Of a stretch of 50,673 nt of DNA, positions 7,834 through 14,666 are shown in pieces. The DNA is from a virus. How positions within the stretch are numbered: the stretch's first letter is position 1; each line of letters begins with the position of its first letter. The stretch spans positions 1 through 50,673 of IMG/VR virus record IMGVR_UViG_3300031645_000001. One strand, given 5' to 3'. A program made the position numbers and the translations under genes. Below the pieces are notes generated by a model. The model saw only the letters and a program-made list of their open reading frames with translations. It was not told the origin of the DNA and did not search any database.

Positions 7834-7862
7834 CCCTAAGTGGAAACGCTTAGGGTTTTTTT
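7834..7862 (+). terminator. Intrinsic terminator after the first early gene
   Basis: CCCTAAG (7834-7840) and CTTAGGG (7849-7855) form a perfect stem with an 8-base loop, followed by seven T residues. A classic Rho-independent terminator, so genes from 8233 onward need read-through, antitermination or further promoters. Confidence 0.9.
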
Positions 7863-8184
7863 ATTGCTAGTTAGTAAGGTGAGTAGTTAGGAGCTAATCA
7901 ATGGTACGGAAAATTACTTTGATTTTGGGTTGTAGTTGTGTTATTATTATTATATGTTTATATTTTTAGTGCTTAGTGCCTGAATGCTGTACGGCTTATC
8001 CCCGATATTATTGTAGGAAAATATATATATAGAATTATATATATATAGAGATATAGAGATATAATAATATATATATATAATGTTAGTATCTAGTGTCGTT
8101 GTTATTAAAATGACCAGACATAAGCCGTACAGCATTCAGAGACTAGAGCACTAACGGCATTAATGTATTAATGACACTAACAAC
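7863..8184. other. AT-rich noncoding region with long inverted repeat; candidate origin
   Basis: No credible gene. TGAATGCTGTACGGCTTAT (7981-7999) is perfectly repeated in inverse at 8120-8138, and similarity continues outward into TTAGTGCT-type sequence on both sides (about 7965 and 8155). The roughly 120-base interior is almost pure A/T with long TA runs. CATTAAT and ATTAATG (8157-8172) form a further small palindrome. Easily melted DNA bracketed by an inverted repeat suits a replication origin, but a regulatory RNA or relic of a small mobile element are alternatives. Confidence 0.6.
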
Positions 8185-8209
8185 GGTTCGTTCGATAATC
8201 GTACGAACT
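8185..8209 (+). repeat. 25-bp palindromic element, copy 7
   Basis: Arms GGTTCGTTCGA and TCGTACGAACT, among the most symmetrical copies. It ends 23 bases upstream of the start codon of the gene at 8233. Confidence 0.9.
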
Positions 8210-8232
8210 ATAATGAAAGAAGGAGGTTAGCT

Positions 8233-9027
8233 ATGAAAGAATTTGGTAAGAAGAAAAGAAAGAATGTTCCTAGAGATGGATATTTAGAGGATAGTACTAA
8301 AGGCAGTAGTCATATGAACCCAGTTAACTATAAAGGTGATGTACTTGTTCAAGTATGGATGGATAGTAGAGTGATAGCTACGCTGAGTAACTGGATAGAA
8401 AGTAAAGGCTTAAGGCCTAGGTTTATGAGTGAGGTGATTAGAGATCCTTTAATGATGCTGGTGGACTTAATAACTGAAAATGGTGAGGTTGAGTTAGTAG
8501 ATAATACAGCTATTGCTAGAGACTTATTGCAAGCTAAGTATAGAATTAATCTAAACCGAGGAGGGAGAGGTAAGAAGAATGCATTGCATAATAGTATATT
8601 GACTGGTAGAAGGGAACAGTTTGGTGCTAGGTTAACCAGTAGTAAAACTAAAGACATATACACACCTGCGACTAAGACTAAGAGTTATATAACTGATGAA
8701 GAGTGGGAACATTACGGTAAGATGAATGCTGAAGCTAAAGAGCAAGAAATGAAAGAAGGTATAGCTAATGCAGTAGCTAGTGGTAAAGCCTCTGAGTATG
8801 TTATGAAAGAAGTTGAGGTAGATAAAGTAATTGAAGCTGAGCCTAAGGTTGAATCTAAACCTGAGTATGTTAGTGTAACAAAGGATGAAGTTGTTATGAA
8901 GGAAGGTGAGCTAGATGAGTTAAGCGAGGAGGAATTTGTAGAGAAGCAGAGGAAGAAAGATGAAGCGAGGATAGCAGCTGAGAATGCACCTGTTGACATT
9001 AGTCAGATGAAATTGGCTAAGGAGTAA
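8233..9027 (+). CDS. Hypothetical early protein, possible ribbon-helix-helix DNA binder
   Basis: 264 residues. Basic N-terminus (GKKKRKN), then residues about 38-85 with a beta strand followed by two helices (VLVQVWMDSRVIATLSNWIESKG, FMSEVIRDPLMMLVDLI), a pattern compatible with a ribbon-helix-helix fold. The C-terminal half is highly charged and repetitive in Glu/Lys/Val, likely disordered or coiled. GGAGG lies 8 bases upstream of the ATG. It is flanked on both sides by 25-bp palindrome copies (8185 and 9036), which makes it a candidate binder of that element. The fold call is tentative. Confidence 0.7.
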   Translation: MKEFGKKKRKNVPRDGYLEDSTKGSSHMNPVNYKGDVLVQVWMDSRVIATLSNWIESKGLRPRFMSEVIRDPLMMLVDLITENGEVELVDNTAIARDLLQAKYRINLNRGGRGKKNALHNSILTGRREQFGARLTSSKTKDIYTPATKTKSYITDEEWEHYGKMNAEAKEQEMKEGIANAVASGKASEYVMKEVEVDKVIEAEPKVESKPEYVSVTKDEVVMKEGELDELSEEEFVEKQRKKDEARIAAENAPVDISQMKLAKE

Positions 9028-9035
9028 TTGATTTA

Positions 9036-9060
9036 TGTTTGTACGGAAATCGAACGAACT
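9036..9060 (+). repeat. 25-bp palindromic element, copy 8
   Basis: Arms TGTTTGTACGG and TCGAACGAACT. Located 9 bases after the stop of the 8233 gene and 32 bases before the HNH start. Confidence 0.85.
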
Positions 9061-9092
9061 ATTAAATACCACCTAATGAAAGGAGAAGATAT

Positions 9093-9557
9093 ATGAAAAA
9101 TATAGTAGATAGATTTTGGGCTAGAGTAGATATCAAAGGAAAAGATGAGTGCTAGGAGTGGCAAGGATATACAGATCCAGATGGTTATGGTTTTATGTGG
9201 TATGATGGTAGAAATACACGAGCTCATAGATTCTCATATGCAATTAGTATAGGAGATGTAATAGATACATTGATACTACATAAATGCGATAATCCATCTT
9301 GTGTTAATCCTAATCATCTATATGCAGGTACTGCTAAAGATAACGTAAGAGATAGAAATGAAAGAAATCCACTTAACCCGTTTCAATCAGGTTTGGCAAA
9401 ATGTAAACTAAGTGATAAAGATATTAAACTTATAAGGTCTATGAAAGGTCAGCAATCATTAAGAGATATAGCCTATGAATTTAATGTAAGTCATGAAACA
9501 ATTAGAAAAGTACTAATGTCAACTAAATATATGTGCAAAGAAGGTTATTATATATAG
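9093..9557 (+). pseudogene. HNH endonuclease interrupted by an in-frame TAG
   Basis: Reading from ATG 9093 (AAAGGAG upstream) gives a typical phage HNH start (MKNIVDRFWARVDIKGKDEC), then TAG at 9153-9155 followed by EWQGYTDPDGYGF. In this family the position normally carries Trp in CWEW, so a single G-to-A change explains the stop. The HNH core continues downstream (RAHRFSYAI, LHKCDNPSCVNPNHLYAG) and the C-terminus has a helix-turn-helix (LRDIAYEFNVSHETIRKVL). TAG is the normal terminator of this same gene, so whole-genome recoding is unlikely. A truncated product could start at ATG 9195 but would lack the N-terminal part. Homing-type nuclease, probably inactive or suppressed. Confidence 0.8.
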
Positions 9558-9596
9558 GCAAAATGCGATAGTTTATCATTTATTCTAATTAACTAC

Positions 9597-9625
9597 TTGA
9601 CAAACGGGGTTAGATATGATATGAT
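9597..9625 (+). promoter_or_regulatory. Rightward promoter
   Basis: TTGACA (9597-9602), 17-base spacer, TATGAT (9620-9625): a near-perfect sigma-70 promoter located after the HNH gene and 64 bases before the small gene cluster beginning at 9689. Confidence 0.8.
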
Positions 9626-9688
9626 ATGTTATGAAAAATGAATTTGAAACATTTAATCAATAACTAATGAAAGGAGGTGATTTAAACT

Positions 9689-9874
9689 ATGGAACCTACT
9701 AGAAACTTTAGCACTCAAGAAAAACTCGTATTGTTTCTGAGGGAAATGACAGATGGTCGTGAGGATGAAGACTGGGGATGGCAGGAAGGATTCTGCTGTG
9801 GACTAAATGAGGCTGGGATTTTAACTGATAAAGAATTAACTATGACGATAGATGCTATGAAGGAGGTGATTTAA
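9689..9874 (+). CDS. Small hypothetical early protein
   Basis: 61 residues, not recognised; acidic and Trp-rich centre (REDEDWGWQEGF) with Cys-Cys at about 35. It starts after an AAAGGAGGTGA ribosome site; the same site-plus-spacer cassette (ending TTAAACTATG) is repeated exactly before the next gene, showing recent duplication of a translation signal. Confidence 0.65.
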   Translation: MEPTRNFSTQEKLVLFLREMTDGREDEDWGWQEGFCCGLNEAGILTDKELTMTIDAMKEVI

Positions 9875-9877
9875 ACT

Positions 9878-10075
9878 ATGAAAGAATGGAAAAAGAAAGT
9901 CGTAAGAAGGTATATGGAGGAGGAAAGAAATTTCCCTAATTATAAATTAGATCTTAAAATCTATCCATGTTACTCAGAAAAGTTATTTAACTGCTCTGTA
10001 TATCCTTGTAGAGCATTTGGCAAGCAACTTGTTTATAAACTATTTGATGAACTATTAAATATACCAGGTAGTTAG
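9878..10075 (+). CDS. Small hypothetical early protein
   Basis: 65 residues, not recognised. Basic N-terminus (MKEWKKKVVRRYMEEER) and a Cys/Tyr-rich middle (YPCYSEKLFNCSVYPCR). Ribosome site AAGGAGGTGA is embedded in the end of the previous gene and only 3 bases separate the two genes. Probably a host-directed early product. Confidence 0.65.
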   Translation: MKEWKKKVVRRYMEEERNFPNYKLDLKIYPCYSEKLFNCSVYPCRAFGKQLVYKLFDELLNIPGS

Positions 10076-10089
10076 GAGATAAATGACTA

Positions 10090-10278
10090 ATGATAAAGTC
10101 AATAATTAATGAGGAGGTTAATAGAAAGCATCTCATCTACCACTCACCTTTGCCACGTAAGAAGCAACGCACTACCATGAGAGCAGAAAGGTGTGGGAAG
10201 GTAGTAGTCTACAATGAGATGCAAGTAGCACTTTATAGGTGTAAATTAGTTTGTTCGAAAATCGGACAGACTGATTAG
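10090..10278 (+). CDS. Small hypothetical basic protein, weakly supported
   Basis: 62 residues, basic (SPLPRKKQRTTMRAERCGK), not recognised. The nearest GGAG is 12 bases from this ATG, and a competing 8-codon frame starts at 10084, so the start is uncertain. Its last codons (CSKIGQT) are encoded by a copy of the 25-bp palindrome, in the same frame as the other in-gene copies, which mildly supports the reading frame being real. Confidence 0.45.
   Translation: MIKSIINEEVNRKHLIYHSPLPRKKQRTTMRAERCGKVVVYNEMQVALYRCKLVCSKIGQTD
10248..10272 (+). repeat. 25-bp palindromic element, copy 9
   Basis: Arms AGTTTGTTCGA and TCGGACAGACT. It lies at the 3' end of the small 10090 gene and 45 bases before the next start. 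Confidence 0.85.
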
Positions 10279-10316
10279 GGCCATCAAAACAAAAAAAGGA
10301 GGTGAAACTAAACTAA

Positions 10317-10670
10317 ATGACTACTTTAAAGATATTACGATTTACAGGGCATGTGACTCAAATTGAGGACTGTTGGCAGAAGTCAGTAGCTTCCTTTTGT
10401 TCCTTGTCATGCTTCAACGAAGATCTTGCTTACATTCTAAGGGAAATTCCTCAAAGAAAACTACGCCACTGGGTATTTGGATTTACTAAAGATCAGTTTG
10501 TTCAAGCATGTAAAGGATTTAAAACGGCTTCTAAATTCTGTACTTACAAAGATATTTTAAACTGGTCAAATCAATCAGAACTTAAAGTATATAGAATTAA
10601 TGAAAAGCACATGTTTATATTTGAAGATCAAGTTCTATTCGATAAGCGTAAGGAGGTGAAACCAAAGTGA
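10317..10670 (+). CDS. Hypothetical early protein
   Basis: 117 residues, not recognised; probably a small globular alpha/beta protein with four Cys in the first half. It follows an AAAGGAGGTGA ribosome site. The stop overlaps the GTG start of the zinc-ribbon gene by four bases (GTGA). Confidence 0.65.
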   Translation: MTTLKILRFTGHVTQIEDCWQKSVASFCSLSCFNEDLAYILREIPQRKLRHWVFGFTKDQFVQACKGFKTASKFCTYKDILNWSNQSELKVYRINEKHMFIFEDQVLFDKRKEVKPK

Positions 10671-10849
10671 AATGTCCTAATTGTAACGCTAACAATGACC
10701 ACGTAGTTGACACTCGTTCTACTAGCGATGATGAAATTAGCCGCAGGCGTGAGTGCTTAACTTGTGGCTTTAGATGGAATACTAAGGAGGTCTTCGATGG
10801 AAGCAAACGAAAGTATAGAAGAAAAGAAAAGGCAAAGAGAATCACTTAA
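10667..10849 (+). CDS. NrdR-like zinc-ribbon mini-protein
   Basis: 60 residues starting at GTG 10667. MKCPNCNA, DTRSTSDD, ISRRRECLTCGFRW closely follow the N-terminal zinc ribbon of NrdR, the repressor of ribonucleotide reductase genes (CPxC ... D-x-R ... RRRREC-x-x-C). The ATP-cone domain that makes up the rest of NrdR (about 100 residues) is absent; instead there is a basic tail (SKRKYRRKEKAKR). It may bind NrdR boxes of the host without nucleotide control, relieving or locking nrd expression. GGAGGTGA lies upstream. Confidence 0.75.
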   Translation: MKCPNCNANNDHVVDTRSTSDDEISRRRECLTCGFRWNTKEVFDGSKRKYRRKEKAKRIT

Positions 10850-11108
10850 CATTAAACTTAAACAACTGCATAAAGTAAGAATTGAAGCTCTCAATGCTTA
10901 TCATATAATAAATGAGAGATATTCAGACACTAAAGCTGAATATGAAGTACTTGACTATGAAATAGCTATGTCAGTGCGAACTATCTTGCCACCTGCAGGA
11001 ACTACCAAGAAGACACCTAAATCGCCTGAACTTTCAGTCGAGCAGATAATAAATATAGCTGATCGCCTTGGGATTCAGATAACTGTTAAATCAGAAGGAG
11101 AGAAATAA
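10797..11108 (+). CDS. Coiled-coil hypothetical protein
   Basis: 103 residues from ATG 10797, chosen because AAGGAGGT sits 6 bases before it; an upstream ATG at 10764 in the same frame has no ribosome site. Residues 1-65 are a long charged helix with heptad-like Leu/Ile spacing (SIEEKKRQRESLNIKLKQLH, EYEVLDYEIAM), followed by a Pro-rich linker and a small C-terminal helix-strand segment. It overlaps the zinc-ribbon gene by 53 bases in another frame. Function unknown. Confidence 0.65.
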   Translation: MEANESIEEKKRQRESLNIKLKQLHKVRIEALNAYHIINERYSDTKAEYEVLDYEIAMSVRTILPPAGTTKKTPKSPELSVEQIINIADRLGIQITVKSEGEK

Positions 11109-11111
11109 ATT

Positions 11112-11273
11112 ATGGGACTTTACGTCTTGGCAATTCTCCAATTGTGTCGCAGATGGTGGTTTGCCTTAGTAATAGGAGTAATACTTTGGTACTGCATTTA
11201 TCAGTTTGCAATAAATGTAGATGGTTACTTGACAACTCAACTTAGTTGGTATAGAACTAATCTTGGAATTTAA
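11112..11273 (+). CDS. 53-residue single-pass membrane protein
   Basis: Short gene with one clear membrane span (WWFALVIGVILWYCIYQF, about residues 15-32) after a Cys-Arg-Arg segment, and a polar C-terminus. GGAG lies 11 bases upstream of the ATG. It stands immediately before the ribosome site of the next gene. Candidates are a membrane-acting early protein, superinfection factor or small holin; position in the early unit argues against a dedicated holin. Confidence 0.6.
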   Translation: MGLYVLAILQLCRRWWFALVIGVILWYCIYQFAINVDGYLTTQLSWYRTNLGI

Positions 11274-11291
11274 GGAGGTAAATTAACTATT

Positions 11292-11852
11292 ATGTACAAA
11301 GTAGAAAAAACTTGGCGATCTATCGACTATCCATGTGTAGTTGTAATGAGTTCACTTGGACACAGATGTGGTTATGTAGGCATTCCGCCTACTCATCCAC
11401 TTTATAATGTAGCATACGATAAAACTACATACAAACTTCAATCTTACTGGGATATGATACAGGGGCAAAGAAAAGTAAGTATTAAATGTCTACAAGATAA
11501 CCTTGGGATAATAGGTACTTTCCTTTTTATGTGTGGGAGTAATAAACTTACTCCTGGAACAAATCTAGGTATCCATGGAGGGGTGACTTACTCAGATAAC
11601 AAAGATAATTATCCATCAACTATCCAAGACCATTGGTGGTTCGGCTATGATTGTGCTCATTTAGATGATGCTAAAGATTTGTCTGTTGTAAGTGATCAAA
11701 TAAGAGAGTTAGAAGAAAAGTATCCAACTGGTGGAGTTATTAGATCACTTAATTATTGTTTTTATGAGTGTGTAAAGCTTGCAGATCAACTACGTGAGAT
11801 AGAAACTAATTATAATATAAGAAGAGAAATCTTGTTTAGATCTTTTCAATAA
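11292..11852 (+). CDS. Conserved phage hypothetical protein
   Basis: 186 residues. It contains segments familiar from a widespread phage family without assigned function: LGHRCGYVGIPPTHPLY (residues 22-38), LGIHGGVTYS (around 92-101) and WWFGYDCAHLDD (about 116-127). The conserved His, Asp and Cys could form a metal or catalytic site, but nothing more can be claimed. GGAGGT lies upstream at a slightly long distance of 12 bases. Confidence 0.7.
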   Translation: MYKVEKTWRSIDYPCVVVMSSLGHRCGYVGIPPTHPLYNVAYDKTTYKLQSYWDMIQGQRKVSIKCLQDNLGIIGTFLFMCGSNKLTPGTNLGIHGGVTYSDNKDNYPSTIQDHWWFGYDCAHLDDAKDLSVVSDQIRELEEKYPTGGVIRSLNYCFYECVKLADQLREIETNYNIRREILFRSFQ

Positions 11853-11866
11853 GGAGATAAGTAACT

Positions 11867-11965
11867 ATAAAAGTTAAAAATAAACAAGACTACAACAAGA
11901 AGATGAAAGCTCGTAAGCGTAAACCTAGGAAACTGAAAAAGAGGGAAAATAGACAAAGTCGCTAA
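11867..11965 (+). CDS. Short basic peptide with probable ATA start
   Basis: The ribosome-site cassette AAGGAGATAAGTAACT is followed by ATA at 11867-11869 and an open frame of 32 codons, very rich in Lys/Arg (KKMKARKRKPRKLKKRENR). The next gene has exactly the same cassette followed by ATG, so ATA stands where a start codon is expected. Either AUA initiates, the gene is a start-codon mutant, or translation begins weakly at ATG 11903 (20 residues). Confidence 0.5.
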   Translation: MKVKNKQDYNKKMKARKRKPRKLKKRENRQSR

Positions 11966-11994
11966 TTAAATGTACCAAAAGGAGATAAGTAACT

Positions 11995-12129
11995 ATGAAA
12001 TGCATAAGACACTATGTAAATGAAAAGGATGTCAGACGAGTCAGCGATAAAAAAGCTGAAAAACTTGTATCTATAGGGTACTACAAATACTGTCCGAAAA
12101 AGATTTTTAAGAGACTAAATAAGAGGTAA
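11995..12129 (+). CDS. Small hypothetical basic protein
   Basis: 44 residues (MKCIRHYVNEKDVRRVSDKK ... GYYKYCPKKIFKR). The pattern of a Val-rich start, a SDKKAEKLVSIGY helix and a YxYCPKK end recalls small phage proteins often found in clusters. AAAGGAGATAAGTAACT precedes the ATG. It is the last gene before the promoter at 12174. Confidence 0.65.
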   Translation: MKCIRHYVNEKDVRRVSDKKAEKLVSIGYYKYCPKKIFKRLNKR

Positions 12130-12173
12130 ATAGACAATTGTACACGCTTGACTAAAATGTACCAAATATTACC

Positions 12174-12202
12174 TTGCAATTCATATGTAGATGTGTTATA
12201 AT
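12174..12202 (+). promoter_or_regulatory. Rightward promoter
   Basis: TTGCAA (12174-12179), 17-base spacer, TATAAT (12197-12202): perfect -10 element. It is followed by a small hairpin (TTGGT-CGGAA-ACCAA, 12211-12225) in the leader of the 12270 gene, which could stabilise the 5' end. Confidence 0.85.
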
Positions 12203-12269
12203 CACTTTACTTGGTCGGAAACCAATCCATTCTTTAACTCAACTTTAAACAATCTAGGAGGTATTAACT

Positions 12270-12650
12270 ATGCCAGTAAAATTAAGTATAACAGCACAGG
12301 TTCCAGCGAATAAAGCTAAGAATACACCTCAGTTAGGTCCATGTACTGTGTCAGTAGACACAGGGAAAGATGCAAAAGAATCTATTGCCCTGTTCGGCGA
12401 TGAAGCGGTTAAAAGCAACTCCGACGCTAACTGGATAGTAACACTTCAGTCCAACATTAGAGCTGGCTTGAAGAAAGGTGAAACTCAGGATCAAATCCAA
12501 GCCCGCCTCGTCACTGCCAAAATGGGAATAGCTGCAAAAGGTGTCAAAGTTGACCCTGTCCAGGCTTACCTTGCACAGTTTGGTTCTGCTACACCAGAGA
12601 AGCAAAAAGAAATGCTCGCTGAACTTCAAAAGCGAGCAGCCAAGAAGTAA
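12270..12650 (+). CDS. Small protein resembling the product of 7458-7799
   Basis: 126 residues, family not recognised. Beta-rich N-terminal two thirds (KLSITAQVPANK, CTVSVDTGKD, ANWIVTLQSNI) and a helical tail (DPVQAYLAQFG then TPEKQKEMLAELQKRAAKK) matching the tail of the first early protein. Like that gene it has its own strong promoter, a consensus AGGAGGT ribosome site and an intrinsic terminator, so it is a monocistronic, probably abundant product. A nucleic-acid-binding or structural role is possible. Codon use is less AT-rich than in neighbouring genes. Confidence 0.75.
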   Translation: MPVKLSITAQVPANKAKNTPQLGPCTVSVDTGKDAKESIALFGDEAVKSNSDANWIVTLQSNIRAGLKKGETQDQIQARLVTAKMGIAAKGVKVDPVQAYLAQFGSATPEKQKEMLAELQKRAAKK

Positions 12651-12673
12651 TCTGCCATATTACTTCACTCCTC

Positions 12674-12715
12674 GGTGTTCTGAGTACTTCCGACCTACTC
12701 AGAATACCTTTTTTT
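12674..12715 (+). terminator. Intrinsic terminator
   Basis: GGTGTTCTGAGTA (12674-12686) pairs with TACTCAGAATACC (12696-12708) over 13 bases with one G-U pair, followed by seven T residues. A very strong Rho-independent terminator. Confidence 0.95.
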
Positions 12716-12754
12716 GATTCTAATTAAATTTGGTACAGTGAGGTAATTATTATT

Positions 12755-12779
12755 AGTTCGTACGATAATCGAACAATCA
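12755..12779 (+). repeat. 25-bp palindromic element, copy 10
   Basis: Arms AGTTCGTACGA and TCGAACAATCA. It lies between the strong terminator and the next gene (start 12803). Confidence 0.8.
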
Positions 12780-12802
12780 AATAACGAAAGGAGAATAAGA
12801 AG

Positions 12803-13039
12803 ATGAAAGTAAGTTCAATAAGTGTATTTAATGAAGAAGGTGGTCCTCTGGCTCACATCAAAAATTTAGACAAAGAGGATACATGGCCTGTTACACTAAA
12901 TATCACTAATAATATAAAAGATTCTTATATTGGACCTTCAATAACCTTCTACATGACTATCCCTGAACTAATCCAGTTTAAAAATTCCTTCCTTGGATCT
13001 TTCAACAAAGTTATGAAAGAGGCTGACTATGACCGCTAA
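12803..13039 (+). CDS. Hypothetical early protein
   Basis: 78 residues, not recognised; beta strands early (VSSISVFNEEGG, WPVTLNITNN) and a C-terminal helix (ELIQFKNSFLGSFNKVMKEA). Start follows GAAAGGAG. The end overlaps the DNA ligase start by 11 bases, so it may be co-translated with ligase. Confidence 0.65.
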   Translation: MKVSSISVFNEEGGPLAHIKNLDKEDTWPVTLNITNNIKDSYIGPSITFYMTIPELIQFKNSFLGSFNKVMKEADYDR

Positions 13040-13880
13040 ATGGCAGCGTTGGAAGAACATCATGAAAGCGCACCCTTTCGAAGAAAAACGTCTTGCAAAG
13101 TGGCAGCCACCATATATCTGTCAGCCTAAATATGACGGCTGGAGGTGTCGAGCTATTCCAACTGAAAGTGGATACTTACTACTTAGCAGTGAAGAAAACA
13201 TTTTCTATTCAGTACCTCATATAAATGAAGCATTAAATTCTTGCGGCTTTGGTGTTGAACTAGATGGTGAACTTTACTGTCATGGTATGAAGTTTGAACA
13301 GATTAGTAGCATAGTTGGCAGATCTATTAACTTACACCAAGACTATAAACAAATACAATTTCATATCTTTGATATAGTTAATAAAGACCCACAAATGGCT
13401 AGAGTATTAAGTATTGATAAACTCAAGGGACTCAATTCCTATATTAAAGTATCTCCATTTTGGTTAGCTAATTCATTAGATGGAGTTAAGTCTATTTATG
13501 ATAAGATCATAGATCTTAATTATGAAGGAATCATTATAAGACATATCTACTCAACTTATGAAACTAAACGCTCAACATACCTTATGAAATTTAAACCTAA
13601 AAAACAAGACACTTACACCATTGTAGGTTGGAATGAAGAAGTCTCAATGAGTGGAGTACCTAAAGGTCGTATAGGTTCACTAATTATGTCTTCGCAGACT
13701 GGAGATGAGTTTGCAGTAAGTGCTGGATTAGATGGTAATGAAAAAGCTAGACTATGGAAGATTAGACACGAAATAGCAGGCCTTTCAGCTATCGTTCACT
13801 ATCAGCACATGAATAACAAAAAGATACCTAAAGGAACTTTTAACGTGGAGGTGATTAAAGATGAAAATGATAATAGATGA
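13029..13880 (+). CDS. ATP-dependent DNA ligase
   Basis: 283 residues, a minimal ligase. Adenylation motif I is KYDGWR with the nucleophilic Lys at 34; motif III is VELDGELY, motif IV YEGIIIR, and motif V LMKFKP. The C-terminal 80 residues form an OB domain (YTIVGWNEEVS, GRIGSLIMSS). It seals nicks, joining Okazaki fragments or recombination products. It overlaps the upstream and downstream genes, consistent with a polycistronic replication operon. Confidence 0.9.
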   Translation: MTAKWQRWKNIMKAHPFEEKRLAKWQPPYICQPKYDGWRCRAIPTESGYLLLSSEENIFYSVPHINEALNSCGFGVELDGELYCHGMKFEQISSIVGRSINLHQDYKQIQFHIFDIVNKDPQMARVLSIDKLKGLNSYIKVSPFWLANSLDGVKSIYDKIIDLNYEGIIIRHIYSTYETKRSTYLMKFKPKKQDTYTIVGWNEEVSMSGVPKGRIGSLIMSSQTGDEFAVSAGLDGNEKARLWKIRHEIAGLSAIVHYQHMNNKKIPKGTFNVEVIKDENDNR

Positions 13881-14121
13881 TATACTAAAACAAATAGAAG
13901 AACTAAAACCTGGAGACACACAGTCATTTATAGCTTCTCACATACTAATGTTAGCTGTCCACACCAAAGCATTAGCTTGTCATAGTGAATGTTTAGGAAT
14001 GAATGCTGAGAATGCTATATCTTGCTGTGAAAATGGAGTTCCTCCTTTTAATCAAGCATCTTACTTCGAAGTTATGCAAAAGTGGGAAATGGTAGATGAG
14101 AAAGGAGAAGTTATTATATGA
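13861..14121 (+). CDS. Hypothetical protein
   Basis: 86 residues, helical with a Cys/His-rich middle (HTKALACHSECLGMNAENAISCCENG); could bind metal. The ribosome site GGAGGTGA is inside the ligase end, and the stop overlaps the next start by ATGA. Family unknown; possibly a regulator or structural partner in the replication operon. Confidence 0.65.
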   Translation: MKMIIDDILKQIEELKPGDTQSFIASHILMLAVHTKALACHSECLGMNAENAISCCENGVPPFNQASYFEVMQKWEMVDEKGEVII

Positions 14122-14666
14122 AAAGGTCAGATCTAATAATGGATGATTTTATAGGAGAAGGAAATCCTTCTTCACGTGAAAAACTATTAAAGTGCTCAAG
14201 AATAATTCTTAGAAATAGGAATAGATTCTATTGCAAAGTATGTAAATCTAATATTACAGATAATGGCTGTACGTTCTGTGATAAAACAGAAGGTAGAAAT
14301 CCACCGAAGGAGGTAACGACTATGAACAAGGAAAAAGACACAACAACTGACAATCAAGCTGCCTACAAAGTATCTCACAAGTTCTACATCGCAGGTGTAC
14401 AATACCACCAGTTGCATAAAGTCCTCGACGGACTTGAAGTAGACCAACATATGCAATTAGTTCCTGAACCTACAAACAAGTATGATCCTAACGCTGTGCG
14501 CATTGAGTTTAAAGACACTATGTGTGGCTACTGCCCAAAGAAATTTAGCTCTGAAGTATGTGCTTCTATTGCTATTGGATGCTCTTTAAAATGCATAGTA
14601 GTCGAACTTAACAAGCTAGCGAAACCCTGGGAGATGTGCAAAGTTGAAATTAGGGAGGTAACCTAA
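14118..14666 (+). CDS. HIRAN-domain protein with N-terminal zinc-finger-like segment
   Basis: 182 residues. Residues about 84-180 fit the HIRAN domain (FYIAGVQYHQ, LVPEPTNKYDPNAVRIEF, CGYCPKKFS), which in other proteins recognises 3' DNA ends at stalled forks. Residues 38-55 hold CKVCKSNITDNGCTFC, a possible zinc site. An AAGGAGGT site with ATG at 14322, in the same frame, could also produce a 114-residue HIRAN-only form. It probably helps repair or recombination alongside the neighbouring ligase and nuclease. Confidence 0.8.
   Translation: MKRSDLIMDDFIGEGNPSSREKLLKCSRIILRNRNRFYCKVCKSNITDNGCTFCDKTEGRNPPKEVTTMNKEKDTTTDNQAAYKVSHKFYIAGVQYHQLHKVLDGLEVDQHMQLVPEPTNKYDPNAVRIEFKDTMCGYCPKKFSSEVCASIAIGCSLKCIVVELNKLAKPWEMCKVEIREVT

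Noticed and set aside
7950-8135. 61-codon minus-strand frame of Ile/Tyr runs
   Set aside because: It is a translation of TA-rich noncoding DNA inside the inverted repeat, with no ribosome site and low-complexity content.
9153-9155. Genome-wide recoding of TAG
   Set aside because: Many genes including this one end in TAG with the next gene directly after, so TAG is a normal stop.
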